Positions 7,862-16,598 of a stretch of DNA of 64,000 nt are shown piece by piece; positions within the stretch are counted from its first letter, which is position 1; each line of letters starts with the position of its first letter. The notes below the pieces were generated by a model, which was not told the origin of the DNA, did no database searches, and saw only the letters and a program-made list of their open reading frames with translations. A program made the translations under genes and the position numbers. The stretch comes from Latescibacteria bacterium UBA6620 (GTDB lineage: Bacteria > Latescibacterota > UBA2968): positions 49,076 to 113,075 of the forward strand of contig DJHM01000058.1 in NCBI GenBank assembly GCA_002433075.1. Reading direction: 5' to 3'.

Positions 7862-8167
7862 ATGAGCGCCGATAGTCAGGCGGAAAAGGCGGTCAGCGTA
7901 GGTATCGACCGCCTGTTGGGAGAGATCGATCGAGCTGTAGCGTTGATCGATCAGTTGAGGGGCGACAATGCGGCGTTGAAGCAGGAAATGGCGACACTCG
8001 AGTCCCGATTGGCAGCGCAGACACAGGAAACGGACAGCCTGCGTGCAGATCGGGACCGACTTCAGCGCGTGTACGATGACAACGCGTCCCTGATCGAGCA
8101 CAAAGGCGAGATCCAGAGTAAGATCGATCAGATGCTCAGCCGGCTCGACGGTGTACACGCCTCTTAG
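7862..8167 (+). CDS. Small coiled-coil protein, ZapB-like
   Basis: A 101-residue acidic protein that is almost entirely heptad-rich coiled coil (IDRAVALIDQLRGDNAALKQ and ETDSLRADRDRLQRVYDDNA). Size, coiled-coil character and position directly before zapA suggest a ZapB-like or other division-associated factor that works with ZapA at the Z ring. There is no catalytic motif. Coiled-coil similarity alone is weak evidence, so function is inferred from context. Confidence 0.6.
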   Translation: MSADSQAEKAVSVGIDRLLGEIDRAVALIDQLRGDNAALKQEMATLESRLAAQTQETDSLRADRDRLQRVYDDNASLIEHKGEIQSKIDQMLSRLDGVHAS

Positions 8168-8188
8168 CGATCGGGAATAGATCGCGAT

Positions 8189-8467
8189 ATGACCGACGGT
8201 CCAGTTACGAACGTCAGTATTTTCGGGACGGAATACAAGATTTCGTCCGCAGTCGATCCCGAACGGACCCAGCGCGTCGCCCGTCTTGTCGACCGGCAGA
8301 TGCGCGAGGTCGCCAGCAGTCTTTCATTACGTTCTGTGACTACGATCGCCGTCCTGGCGGCGGTAAATCTGGCCGATGAGCTCCGGCGTGAACAGGCCGA
8401 TGCCGAGCACCTGTCCAAGTCCGTGACCTCATCTGCGGAGAAGCTCGCACTCGCATTGAAGTCCTGA
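8189..8467 (+). CDS. zapA: Cell division protein ZapA
   Basis: A 92-residue protein with the ZapA pattern: N-terminal VSIFGTEYKISS strand pair, then a long helix with RVARLVDRQMREVA, and TTIAVLAAVNLADEL before a charged coiled-coil tail. ZapA bundles FtsZ filaments. It follows the coiled-coil gene by 21 bases, and rny lies downstream beyond a structured intergenic RNA. Confidence 0.88.
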   Translation: MTDGPVTNVSIFGTEYKISSAVDPERTQRVARLVDRQMREVASSLSLRSVTTIAVLAAVNLADELRREQADAEHLSKSVTSSAEKLALALKS

Positions 8468-8486
8468 GAGCGCGCGGATCGCCATC

Positions 8487-8589
8487 GGGTGCAGTTGCCC
8501 GGTTTCTATTCCCTTCCATCCAGATTCGGTCTGCGTGGTTTCCACGCCGGTCGGTGACGCGACCTGGATGCAAGGGATTTTTTATTTTT
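8487..8589 (+). ncRNA. Structured RNA / complex terminator between zapA and rny
   Basis: A 13-position outer stem (8511-8523 with 8564-8576, 12 matches) encloses two smaller hairpins, GCGTGG/CCACGC at 8533-8547 and GGTCG/CGACC at 8549-8564. ATTTTTTATTTTT follows immediately. A CGGG/CCCG hairpin lies just upstream (8487-8502). At least it is a terminator for the zapA operon. The three-way-junction shape and location next to zapA also fit a small RNA; it is shorter than typical 6S RNA. Confidence 0.55.
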
Positions 8590-8603
8590 GAGAGGGATCT
8601 GCG

Positions 8604-10178
8604 ATGGATGCTGCCGTTGGGACCCTGCCGGTCATTCTGCTTTCCGGCGGTCTCCTTTTTCTCGGGTTCATCCTGGGATGGTTGTCGAGCACAAAAGCCG
8701 CGCACAGCAAGATCCACCGTGCGGAGGCGACGGCCGAACAAATGATCGAGGACGCCGCACAGGAGGCGGACTCGATGAAGCGCACGTCGGTGCTCGAAGC
8801 CCGGGATCAGATGCACGAAGAGCGCATTGTGTTCGAGCGGAAGATGGAGGCCGCCCAGGAGGACGTGAAACGTCGACAGGTTGAGTTGACGAGCCTGGAT
8901 CGACAGCTTGAAAAACGGGCGGATCTACTGAATCACAAGGAAGAGACGATCCACCAGCGCGATGAAGAGATGACGACCAAGGAGGAGGCGGTCCAGACCG
9001 AACGCGTCGCGCTGCAGGAAGCTCTCCAGCAACAGAACGTGAGGTTAGAGCGCATCGCCCAGATGTCCCGGCAGGATGCAAAGCTGGCCCTGATCGAGTC
9101 GCTCGAAGAAGAGGCGCGGGCGGACGCAAGCTGGCGGATCAAGGAGATCCGCGACGAAGCTCTCACCCGAGCCAACGACGAGGCCCGCGAAATCATTTCC
9201 AACGCGATCCAGCGACTGGCGTCCGATCATACGGTCGAGTCGACGGTGGCCTCGGTGAAGCTCCCCAACGAGGAGATGAAGGGTCGTATCATCGGACGGG
9301 AAGGGCGAAACATTCGCGCCTTCGAAATGGCGACTGGCGTCGACGTCATCGTGGACGATACGCCGGAGGCTGTTGTCCTTTCGGGTTTCGACCCAATCCG
9401 GCGAGCCGTCGCGAAGATGACGCTGGAGCATCTGGTATCCGATGGACGGATCCACCCAGGGCGAATCGAGGAAGTGGTCAGGAAATCACAGGACTCGATT
9501 CAGGAGGCGATCCGGGAGTCGGGAGAGCAAGCGGCCTACGAGATCGGCGTGACCCGGCTGAACGAACGTCTTCTGGAGATTCTGGGACGGCTCCGGTTCC
9601 GGACGAGCTACGGTCAGAACATTCTCAATCACAGCAAGGAAGTGGCTCACCTGACCGGCATGATGGCGACTCATCTTGGACTGGACGCCCAGCTGGCCAA
9701 ACGAGCCGGACTGCTGCACGACATCGGGAAGGGGCTGTATCAGGAGGCCGAAGGTACCGTGGGCGAAGTCGGTGCCGATCAGGCGCGCAAGTATGGCGAG
9801 ACCGACATCGTGGTGAACGCGATCGAGTCCCATCACAAGGAGGCGGATCCGGCGTCTCCGATCGCGGTGCTGGTCGATGCAGCGGATTCGATTTCACGCG
9901 ACCGACCCGGTGCCCAGCGGGAAGTGATCGAGAATTACGTTCGCCGGCTGCAGCGGCTGGAAGATCGGGCGAGCGGGATCGATGGGGTAGAACAGGTCTT
10001 CGCGATTCAGGCCGGCCGCGAAGTGCGGGTGGTCGCGAATTCCGAACAGATGAGTGACCGGGACACGGAGCGCCTTGCGGGAGAAATCTCGAAGGGCCTG
10101 GAGAAGGACACAACGTTCCCGGGACCGGTCAAGGTGACTGTCATCAGAGAAACGCGCGCGGTCGAGTTCGCGCGGTAA
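8604..10178 (+). CDS. rny: Ribonuclease Y
   Basis: RNase Y is a membrane-anchored endoribonuclease that starts mRNA decay. The product has one N-terminal membrane helix (about residues 8-28), a long coiled coil to about residue 190, the KH domain (MKGRIIGREGRNIRAFE) and the HD domain (HSKEVAHLTG, LLHDIGKGL), with the C-terminal region ending in VIRETRAVEFAR. Its 524 residues are normal. The ATG at 8604 follows GAGAGGGATCTGCG. It is followed 12 bases later by ymdB, a common pairing. Confidence 0.96.
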   Translation: MDAAVGTLPVILLSGGLLFLGFILGWLSSTKAAHSKIHRAEATAEQMIEDAAQEADSMKRTSVLEARDQMHEERIVFERKMEAAQEDVKRRQVELTSLDRQLEKRADLLNHKEETIHQRDEEMTTKEEAVQTERVALQEALQQQNVRLERIAQMSRQDAKLALIESLEEEARADASWRIKEIRDEALTRANDEAREIISNAIQRLASDHTVESTVASVKLPNEEMKGRIIGREGRNIRAFEMATGVDVIVDDTPEAVVLSGFDPIRRAVAKMTLEHLVSDGRIHPGRIEEVVRKSQDSIQEAIRESGEQAAYEIGVTRLNERLLEILGRLRFRTSYGQNILNHSKEVAHLTGMMATHLGLDAQLAKRAGLLHDIGKGLYQEAEGTVGEVGADQARKYGETDIVVNAIESHHKEADPASPIAVLVDAADSISRDRPGAQREVIENYVRRLQRLEDRASGIDGVEQVFAIQAGREVRVVANSEQMSDRDTERLAGEISKGLEKDTTFPGPVKVTVIRETRAVEFAR

Positions 10179-10190
10179 AGGCAAGTAGAC

Positions 10191-10979
10191 GTGAAGATAC
10201 TGTTCGTAGGCGACATCTATGGACGAGCAGGACGACGGGCCGCCTCCGAGGTCGTTCCGCAACTGATGACGGAGTACTCGGTCGATTTCTGCATCATCAA
10301 TGGTGAGAACGCGGCGGGTGGGTTCGGCATCACCGAGAACATCGGCAAGAAACTTCACGCCTACGGAGCTGATGTGATCACGACCGGAAACCACGTCTGG
10401 GACCAGAAGAGCGGCGTGCCCTACATCCAGTCCGGAGATCGTATCCTTCGACCCGCAAACTACCCACCGTCGGTCGGGGGAATCGGGAGCGGTGTCTACG
10501 AGGCCCGGAACGGTCGCTTCGTGGGTGTCGTCAACATCCAGGGGCGCACAGGATTGCGGCCTGTGGACTGCCCCTTCCGTATCGGTCGACGGCTCGTGGA
10601 TGAACTGAAGAAAGAAACCCCGATTGTGTTCGTCGACTTCCACGCGGAGGCGACGTCGGAAAAGATCGCGATGGGCTGGTATCTGGATGGTCGTGCCAGC
10701 GTGGTCATCGGCACGCACACTCACGTCCAGACCGCGGATGAAACCGTACTCCCCGGAGGCACTGCTTACATGACGGACTCCGGCATGACGGGCCCTCACG
10801 ACTCTGTCATCGGCGCGGAGAAGGAAGCCGTTATTCAGCAGTTTCTCGACCGCATGCCGACCCGCTACGAGCCGGCCGAAGGCGACGTGAAGCTGTGCGG
10901 CGCGATGATCGACGTCGACCCCAAGTCCGGTCGAGCCACAGCCATCGAACGACTGCGCATCGACGTTCCCGAAGCCTGA
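10191..10979 (+). CDS. ymdB: YmdB-family metallophosphoesterase
   Basis: A 262-residue calcineurin-like phosphoesterase of the YmdB family, which hydrolyses 2',3'-cyclic nucleotides in Bacillus. Metal-binding motifs are visible: FVGDIYGRAGR, NGENAAGGFG, TTGNHVWD and GTHTHVQTAD. The start is GTG at 10191. It lies just after rny, the usual neighbour, and the two probably form one transcript. The substrate here is inferred. Confidence 0.9.
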   Translation: MKILFVGDIYGRAGRRAASEVVPQLMTEYSVDFCIINGENAAGGFGITENIGKKLHAYGADVITTGNHVWDQKSGVPYIQSGDRILRPANYPPSVGGIGSGVYEARNGRFVGVVNIQGRTGLRPVDCPFRIGRRLVDELKKETPIVFVDFHAEATSEKIAMGWYLDGRASVVIGTHTHVQTADETVLPGGTAYMTDSGMTGPHDSVIGAEKEAVIQQFLDRMPTRYEPAEGDVKLCGAMIDVDPKSGRATAIERLRIDVPEA

Positions 10980-11200
10980 AGTTGCTTCTGCGTTGGGTGC
11001 GTCCGTTGCAGATTCCGCGCCCCACGCCCCTCCCTGAGAATCTGAATTCTGTCTATATTCCACCCACAATCGAAGCCTTCGAGATTGTCATAGTTGGAAG
11101 AGAGAGGTCGGCTTTGACCCCTCTCAATCGGCCGGAGAGACTCTGAAACCCGAAAAACGAAACGCGTGGCCTCGAACATCTGACACTACGCGGCCCTCCT

Positions 11201-12430
11201 GTGGCTGATCGACCCTACAGCGTGACCGAAATCACGCGCGCGCTCAAGCAAACCATCGAGATGGAGTTCCCCCCGCTCTGGGTGGTAGGCGAACTGGCGT
11301 CCTACACCGAACACGCGTCGGGGCACCGTTACTTTACGCTCAAGGACGACCAGTCCCAGCTGCGGTGCGTGATGTGGAAGTCAACTCAGCTGCAGCGAGA
11401 CTTCAAGCCCGAGTCGGGGATGGAGGTGGTGGCCAGGGGACGGCTTGGTGTCTACGAGCGCAGCGGGCAATACCAGTTGACGGTCCAGCGGATGATGCCG
11501 GCGGGTCTGGGTGCTCAGCAGCAGGCGCTAGAAGCGCTTAAACGAAAGCTGCACAAGGAAGGGTTGTTTGATGAGGAGCGGAAAAGGCCGTTGCCATCTT
11601 TTCCGTCGGCAGTCGGCGTGGTTACATCTTCCTCCGGAGCGGCGTTTCGTGACATTCTGAACGTGCTTTCTCGACGATTCGCAGGGCTTCGAGTCGTATT
11701 GCGCCCCGCGGTGGTTCAGGGGGCGGGTGCTGCGACGAGTATCGCCGATGCTATCGCCGACCTGAATGCGCTGGGTGGGCTGGACGTGTTGATTGTTGGG
11801 CGCGGGGGCGGTGCGGCGGAGGATCTGGCGGCGTTCAACGCCGAGGGGGTCGTGAGGGCGGTGGCGGTCAGCGCGACCCCGGTGATCTCGGCCGTCGGGC
11901 ACGAGATCGATGTCACGCTGACCGACCTGGTGGCCGACGTGCGCGCTCCGACGCCCTCGGCCGCGGCCGAGCTCGTGGTCCGCGACGCAGGCGACCTGCG
12001 GTCCCGGGTGAGAGACCTGCATAGACGGGTGATGGACTCTATGGACCGTCTCATCGCAGAGAACGACGAGTTGCTCGAGGGCTACGGAGAACGCTACGGA
12101 CTTCGACGTGTGGAAGACCTACTGCGGCAGCACGAACAGACCGTCGATGAACTGGCGCGCAGTTTGGGGCGGGAGACCGCCCAAGCCATTGAAAGAGGCT
12201 ACGCCGACTACCGAAGGCTGACAGCGTCCCTCGATTCGTTGAGCCCTCTGTCCGTTCTGAGTCGCGGATACAGCATTGCCCAGGCTGAGGACCGTAGGCC
12301 GGTAAGAGATGCGTCATCGCTGTCCAAGGGGGACCGTTTGTCAATTCGGCTTCAAAAGGGTCAGGTTAGGACCACGGTCGAGGCCGTGGAACCGGAGGAC
12401 GAAGACGGTCAGTTCAAGCTGGGCCTTTGA
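11201..12430 (+). CDS. xseA: Exodeoxyribonuclease VII large subunit
   Basis: XseA with XseB degrades single-stranded DNA. The product has the N-terminal OB-fold (YSVTEITRALKQTIE, LWVVGELASY, YFTLKDDQSQLRCVMWK), then the catalytic region with VVTSSSGAAFRDI, GRGGGAAEDLAAFN and SAVGHEIDVTLTDLVADVRA, followed by a coiled coil and the C-terminal LSRGYSIAQ segment. 409 residues, family-typical. The start is GTG. A TATATT at 11054-11059 could be a -10 for this operon, but no good -35 was seen. It begins a run of co-directional genes to mqnA. Confidence 0.95.
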   Translation: MADRPYSVTEITRALKQTIEMEFPPLWVVGELASYTEHASGHRYFTLKDDQSQLRCVMWKSTQLQRDFKPESGMEVVARGRLGVYERSGQYQLTVQRMMPAGLGAQQQALEALKRKLHKEGLFDEERKRPLPSFPSAVGVVTSSSGAAFRDILNVLSRRFAGLRVVLRPAVVQGAGAATSIADAIADLNALGGLDVLIVGRGGGAAEDLAAFNAEGVVRAVAVSATPVISAVGHEIDVTLTDLVADVRAPTPSAAAELVVRDAGDLRSRVRDLHRRVMDSMDRLIAENDELLEGYGERYGLRRVEDLLRQHEQTVDELARSLGRETAQAIERGYADYRRLTASLDSLSPLSVLSRGYSIAQAEDRRPVRDASSLSKGDRLSIRLQKGQVRTTVEAVEPEDEDGQFKLGL

Positions 12431-12449
12431 TCCAATCCACGGAGGTGCG

Positions 12450-12716
12450 ATGAGCGAAGACCAGGAGGAAGTTAGTTTCGAAACGTCTTTGAAGGAGCTG
12501 GAGGAGGCGGTCGAACGTCTGGAGAGCGGAAATCTGCCGCTTGGTGATGCGCTGAGGTATTTCGAAGCGGGTCTGAAGGCATCGAACGTCTGCCGGGAAA
12601 GACTCGAGGAGGCTAAGCAACGCGTCGAGGTGCTTATCAAGGAGAGCGGCGGTGGATTGAACCTGGCGCCTTTCGAGGAGGAAGACGAGGCGACAGGGGA
12701 CGAGCCCCCGTTTTAG
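12450..12716 (+). CDS. xseB: Exodeoxyribonuclease VII small subunit
   Basis: An 88-residue XseB with the signature FETSLKELEEAVERLESGNL, LGDALRYFEAGL and CRERLEEAKQRVEVL, plus an acidic tail. Start ATG at 12450 follows GGAGG by 4 bases. It is directly downstream of xseA, as is usual. Confidence 0.94.
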   Translation: MSEDQEEVSFETSLKELEEAVERLESGNLPLGDALRYFEAGLKASNVCRERLEEAKQRVEVLIKESGGGLNLAPFEEEDEATGDEPPF

Positions 12717-12750
12717 CGACAAGCGTGACATCGAGTGCCAGGCTTGTCGC
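12716..12750 (+). repeat. Palindromic repeat between xseB and nadK
   Basis: GCGACAAGC (12716-12724) and GCTTGTCGC (12742-12750) are perfect inverted arms around a 17-base loop. The left arm begins in the xseB stop codon. There is no U-run, so it is a palindromic element or weak transcript structure rather than a terminator. Confidence 0.55.
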
Positions 12751-12828
12751 CTACGGAGGAAGAGGGTATTTTGGGGTCCGGCGTGAGGAGCTGAACTTGT
12801 TGTGGGCCAAAAGGATACCGGCGAAGCC

Positions 12829-13698
12829 ATGAAGCGGATCGGGATTTTTGCGAACGTCACACGTGAGGACATGGGTCATCACGTGGAGCGGCTGAGCGGG
12901 CTCCTCAAGGCCAGGGGAGTGGAGGTCGTCCTTCACGAGGATCTGAGGCCCGTGTGCGCAGGCCTGGATCCGTTTATGAGTGGTTCGGAACTGACGAACC
13001 AGTCCGAGCTGGTGGTGGCGATGGGAGGGGACGGCACGCTTCTTCGCACCGCTGCCCTTACACGCGGAACAGACACTCCGATTTTAGGGGTCAACCTGGG
13101 GCGCCTCGGATTCCTGGCGGGTGCAGCGCCCGATACCCTCGATCGAAGTCTCGATCGTCTCCTGACAGGAAGCTACGAGATCGAGGAGCGTCTCGCGTTG
13201 GAGGCGTCGGTCGGGGACTGTGGTGCTTTCTGTCTGAACGAATTCGTGATTGAAAGAGGTACACTCGCTCGAATCATCCAGTTGACCTCGCGAATCGACG
13301 GTGAGCTGGTCAGCGGCTTCTGGGGAAACGGGCTTATCGTGTCCACCCCCACGGGATCTACGAGCTACAGTTTGTCCGGTGGAGGGCCGGTCCTTCACCC
13401 TTCGCTGGAGGCGGTGGTGATCACACCGCTGTGTCCACACTCCCTGTCACAGAGGCCGATCGTGGTCCCTGCCAGACAGACGATCGAGATCGAGGTTTTT
13501 GCCGAGCACCAGGACATTATCCTGACCGCCGACGGCCAGACGGTCACGACGCTCGAGCCGAACGATCGCGTGACGATCCGCGCGACGTCCCACCCGGTAC
13601 GACTGGTTAACCTCGAGGGGCTTTCATTCTACGAGCTTCTTCGAACCAAGCTCGATTGGAGTCTGGCGGATCCCGCGGCGGCGGACGCCGATGCTTAA
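12829..13698 (+). CDS. nadK: NAD kinase
   Basis: NadK phosphorylates NAD to NADP. Visible motifs are MKRIGIFANVTRE at the first strand, the catalytic VVAMGGDGTLLR, ILGVNLGRLGFL, LNEFVIER, and STPTGSTSYSLSGGGP. About 289 residues. The ATG at 12829 is chosen because the first conserved strand starts there; a GTG at 12802 gives nine more residues and has AGGAG upstream, so it remains possible. The gene overlaps recN by 8 bases. Confidence 0.93.
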   Translation: MKRIGIFANVTREDMGHHVERLSGLLKARGVEVVLHEDLRPVCAGLDPFMSGSELTNQSELVVAMGGDGTLLRTAALTRGTDTPILGVNLGRLGFLAGAAPDTLDRSLDRLLTGSYEIEERLALEASVGDCGAFCLNEFVIERGTLARIIQLTSRIDGELVSGFWGNGLIVSTPTGSTSYSLSGGGPVLHPSLEAVVITPLCPHSLSQRPIVVPARQTIEIEVFAEHQDIILTADGQTVTTLEPNDRVTIRATSHPVRLVNLEGLSFYELLRTKLDWSLADPAAADADA

Positions 13699-15382
13699 CC
13701 GGCTTCGGGTTTCGCATTACGCCCTGATCGATGAGGTAGAGATCGAGTTCGGTCCCGGTCTGAACATCATTACGGGAGAGACGGGGGCTGGGAAATCGAT
13801 CCTGATGGGCGCCCTGGGTCTGGTCTTGGGCGTACGGGCAAACGCCGATGTCATTCGGACGGGTGAATCCAGATGCACGGTCGAGGCCACCTTCGAGTTC
13901 TCTGAAGGACATCCCTCACTCGGCTTTCTTGCCGATATGGGAATCGAGGTCGACGATGGTGAGCTGATTCTTCGTCGAGAGGTCAACGCCGAGAGTCGCA
14001 GTCGATGCTTCGCGAACGGATCCGGGATTCCCGTACGGTCGCTGCAGGCACTGGGACGACTTCTGGTCGATCTGCACGGGCAACACGATCACCAGTCTTT
14101 GCTCGACGTCGATCGACATCTCGAATTTCTCGACGGCTACGCCGGCCATGGCGATCTGGTGTCGACGGTGCAAAAAAGCCACGGAAATCTTGCGGGATTG
14201 CATAGCCGCCTGAGCGACCTCGAAGCGGAGGTGGCCCGGCTGGGGGAACGGCGCGAGCTGCTGTCGTTCCAGGCGGAAGAAATCGCGTCGGCGGCGCTCC
14301 ACCCGGGCGAGGAGGAGGCGCTTGTCCGCGAGCGTGCACTGCTCGAGAACGCCGAGCGTCTGATCGACACGGCCTCGCAGATCGAGCAGTTGCTCTATCA
14401 GGGGGAAGACTCGATTGCCGACAGGGTGGGGCTGGCCGAGGGGCTTCTGGCGGACGCGGCGCGAGTCGACACGTCGCTCGAGACGCGCGTGAAAGAACTG
14501 GAAGCGATCGGGTACGAGGTGGAAGAACTTTCGCGCTTCTTCACGAGCTACGGGCAATCGATCGAGCACGATCCAGAGCGACTTGGGGTCGTGGTGGATC
14601 GCATCGAAACGATCCAGCGGCTGAAGGCCAAGTACGGCGATTCGATCGAGGAGGTCCTCGCTTACGCCGAAGAGGCCGAGCGCGAACTGAAGCGCGCCAA
14701 TGCCTCTGATGGGGACAGGAGGTCCATCCAGGCAGAAATCGAAGCGGCAACTCGGCAGTTCGCTCAAGCGTGCGAGACCCTGACGGCTTCGAGGCAGGAT
14801 GCGGCCGGACGAATGACCGACGCGATCGAGTCTTCTCTGGTCGATCTTGGCATGCCGGATGTGACGTTCGAGGTCGTGTTCGTCCGCGACACGAGGCCGG
14901 AGGGCGCGAGCGGTGAGGGCTGCGAGGCGGGCGCCTGGGGTGCGGAACGATGCGAATTCTATCTGTCGACGAATCCCGGAGAATCCGTGCGGCCCCTCGT
15001 GCGCATCGCTTCAGGGGGAGAGATTTCGAGGATCATGCTCGCGCTGAAGTCGGTCCTCGCCCAGACGGACACAGTACAGGTGCTGATTTTCGATGAGATC
15101 GACATCGGCATCTCGGGCCGGATCGCTGAGGTCGTGGGCAGACGGCTGAAGACCTTGTCTGCATCGTGTCAGACGGTGTCGATCACGCATCTTCCGCAGA
15201 TCGCAAAAATGGCCGACCGGCACTTCTCCGTACAGAAGGAGACGGACGGTGGAAGGACCGAAACGTTTGTTCGCTCCCTGGCGGAGGAGGACAGGATCTC
15301 CGAACTGGCCAAACTGCTCGGCGGTGAGGAAATCTCGAACCTGACAGTCGAGCACGCGCGCGAAATGTTGTCGAAAAACTGA
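13691..15382 (+). CDS. recN: DNA repair protein RecN
   Basis: RecN is an SMC-like ATPase used in double-strand break repair. It has Walker A (IITGETGAGKSILM), the LHGQHDHQSLL motif, long central coiled coils (about residues 155-350), the ABC signature (SGGEISRIMLALK), Walker B (VLIFDEIDIGISG) and the switch-region SITHLPQIA. 563 residues, full length. It is translationally coupled to nadK through an 8-base overlap. A short Gly/Ala-rich insert (EGASGEGCEAGAWGAE) precedes the second ATPase half. Confidence 0.95.
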   Translation: MLNRLRVSHYALIDEVEIEFGPGLNIITGETGAGKSILMGALGLVLGVRANADVIRTGESRCTVEATFEFSEGHPSLGFLADMGIEVDDGELILRREVNAESRSRCFANGSGIPVRSLQALGRLLVDLHGQHDHQSLLDVDRHLEFLDGYAGHGDLVSTVQKSHGNLAGLHSRLSDLEAEVARLGERRELLSFQAEEIASAALHPGEEEALVRERALLENAERLIDTASQIEQLLYQGEDSIADRVGLAEGLLADAARVDTSLETRVKELEAIGYEVEELSRFFTSYGQSIEHDPERLGVVVDRIETIQRLKAKYGDSIEEVLAYAEEAERELKRANASDGDRRSIQAEIEAATRQFAQACETLTASRQDAAGRMTDAIESSLVDLGMPDVTFEVVFVRDTRPEGASGEGCEAGAWGAERCEFYLSTNPGESVRPLVRIASGGEISRIMLALKSVLAQTDTVQVLIFDEIDIGISGRIAEVVGRRLKTLSASCQTVSITHLPQIAKMADRHFSVQKETDGGRTETFVRSLAEEDRISELAKLLGGEEISNLTVEHAREMLSKN

Positions 15383-15392
15383 GAGGTGTGGT

Positions 15393-16538
15393 GTGACGTC
15401 GATGATGTCCGATGAGATGAAACCGATCGAGGCCAAAGTCCTGGCAGGCGAGCGACTGACCGCGGAAGACGGGATGGCGCTCTACGAGGCGGATCTGAAC
15501 GAGGTCGGAGCTCTGGCGAACACGGTGAGAGAACGGATGTGTGGGAACGTCGCGTGGTACGTTCGGAACCAGCACATCAACTACACGAACATCTGCAACA
15601 AGTTGTGCAAATTCTGCTCCTTCTACGTGGCTCCAAAAGACGATCGAGGCTATGTCCTGTCGCCCGAGGACGTTCAGGATCGCGTGCGACAGCATCTGGA
15701 GATCCCGATCACTGAGATTCACCTGGTCGCGGGTATCAATCCGAAGCTGCCCTACCAGTACTACATCGATCTCATTCGTGCGGTGAAGGAAATTCGCCCG
15801 GATGTTGCCGTGAAGGCGTTCACCGCGATCGAGTGGGTGCAGATCGCGTGCGCGGCCAAGAAGCCGATGAAGGACGTCATGCTCGAGCTGAAGGCTGAGG
15901 GGGTGTCGTCGATCCCAGGCGGCGGGGCGGAGGTTTTCAGCGAGCGGGTTCAGGACGAGATGTTCTGGACGAAGGCGGATTCCGAAGAATGGCTGGATGT
16001 GGCGCGAACGGCACACGATGTCGGATTGCATTCTAACGCCACGATGCTCTACGGGCATATCGAGAACCCGAGGGAACGTGTGGAACATCTCGTGAGGCTC
16101 CGCGACCTGCAGGATGAGACGAACGGATTCCTCTGCTACATTCCCCTTTCGTTCCACCCTGAGCGGACAGAAATCGATCACCTTCCCGGGCCGACCGGCA
16201 TTCAGGATTTGCGGGAAATCGCAGTCGGGCGCCTGATGCTCGACAACTTTCCCCATATCAAGACGTTCTGGATCATGAATACGATCGAAGTCTCTCAGGT
16301 CGCGCTGTGGTACGGGGCGGACGACGTAGACGGGACGATCCAGGAATACGAGATTACCCGGAGGACCGAAGAAGAGACACGGCAGGTGTTGACGCGAAGT
16401 CAACTGGTAGAACGAATCATTGAAACCGGGCGAGATCCGGTGGAACGAGACAATGTTTACAACGTGCTCTCGACGAGCAGAGAGATCGAGGACGCGGAGC
16501 CTGTGGGTGTGGCGGGCGAAACCCCTGTTGCTTCCTGA
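15393..16538 (+). CDS. mqnE: Aminofutalosine synthase (radical SAM)
   Basis: MqnE makes 6-amino-6-deoxyfutalosine from 3-[(1-carboxyvinyl)oxy]benzoate and adenine-bearing SAM in the futalosine menaquinone route. The cluster motif is CNKLCKFC, preceded by NQHINYTNI. EIHLVAGINPKLPY and SIPGGGAEVF are family signatures. The start is GTG at 15393, ten bases after recN. It is followed by mqnC and mqnA, so three futalosine genes sit together. mqnB and mqnD are not in the window. Confidence 0.94.
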   Translation: MTSMMSDEMKPIEAKVLAGERLTAEDGMALYEADLNEVGALANTVRERMCGNVAWYVRNQHINYTNICNKLCKFCSFYVAPKDDRGYVLSPEDVQDRVRQHLEIPITEIHLVAGINPKLPYQYYIDLIRAVKEIRPDVAVKAFTAIEWVQIACAAKKPMKDVMLELKAEGVSSIPGGGAEVFSERVQDEMFWTKADSEEWLDVARTAHDVGLHSNATMLYGHIENPRERVEHLVRLRDLQDETNGFLCYIPLSFHPERTEIDHLPGPTGIQDLREIAVGRLMLDNFPHIKTFWIMNTIEVSQVALWYGADDVDGTIQEYEITRRTEEETRQVLTRSQLVERIIETGRDPVERDNVYNVLSTSREIEDAEPVGVAGETPVAS

Positions 16539-16548
16539 TTACCACAAA

Positions 16549-16576
16549 TGTAGCGAACGACCACGTTCGCGCTACA
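16549..16576 (+). repeat. Palindromic repeat between mqnE and mqnC
   Basis: The arms TGTAGCGAACG and CGTTCGCGCTACA pair nearly perfectly around ACCA. There is no U-run. Similar TAGCG-rich palindromes are common dispersed elements (recollection only). Confidence 0.5.
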
Positions 16577-16598
16577 GCACAGAAGCCGACCTGGACAC

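Noticed and set aside
8487..8589. Firm call of 6S RNA
   Set aside because: Too short, and the typical large central bubble could not be made out; left as a structured RNA or terminator.
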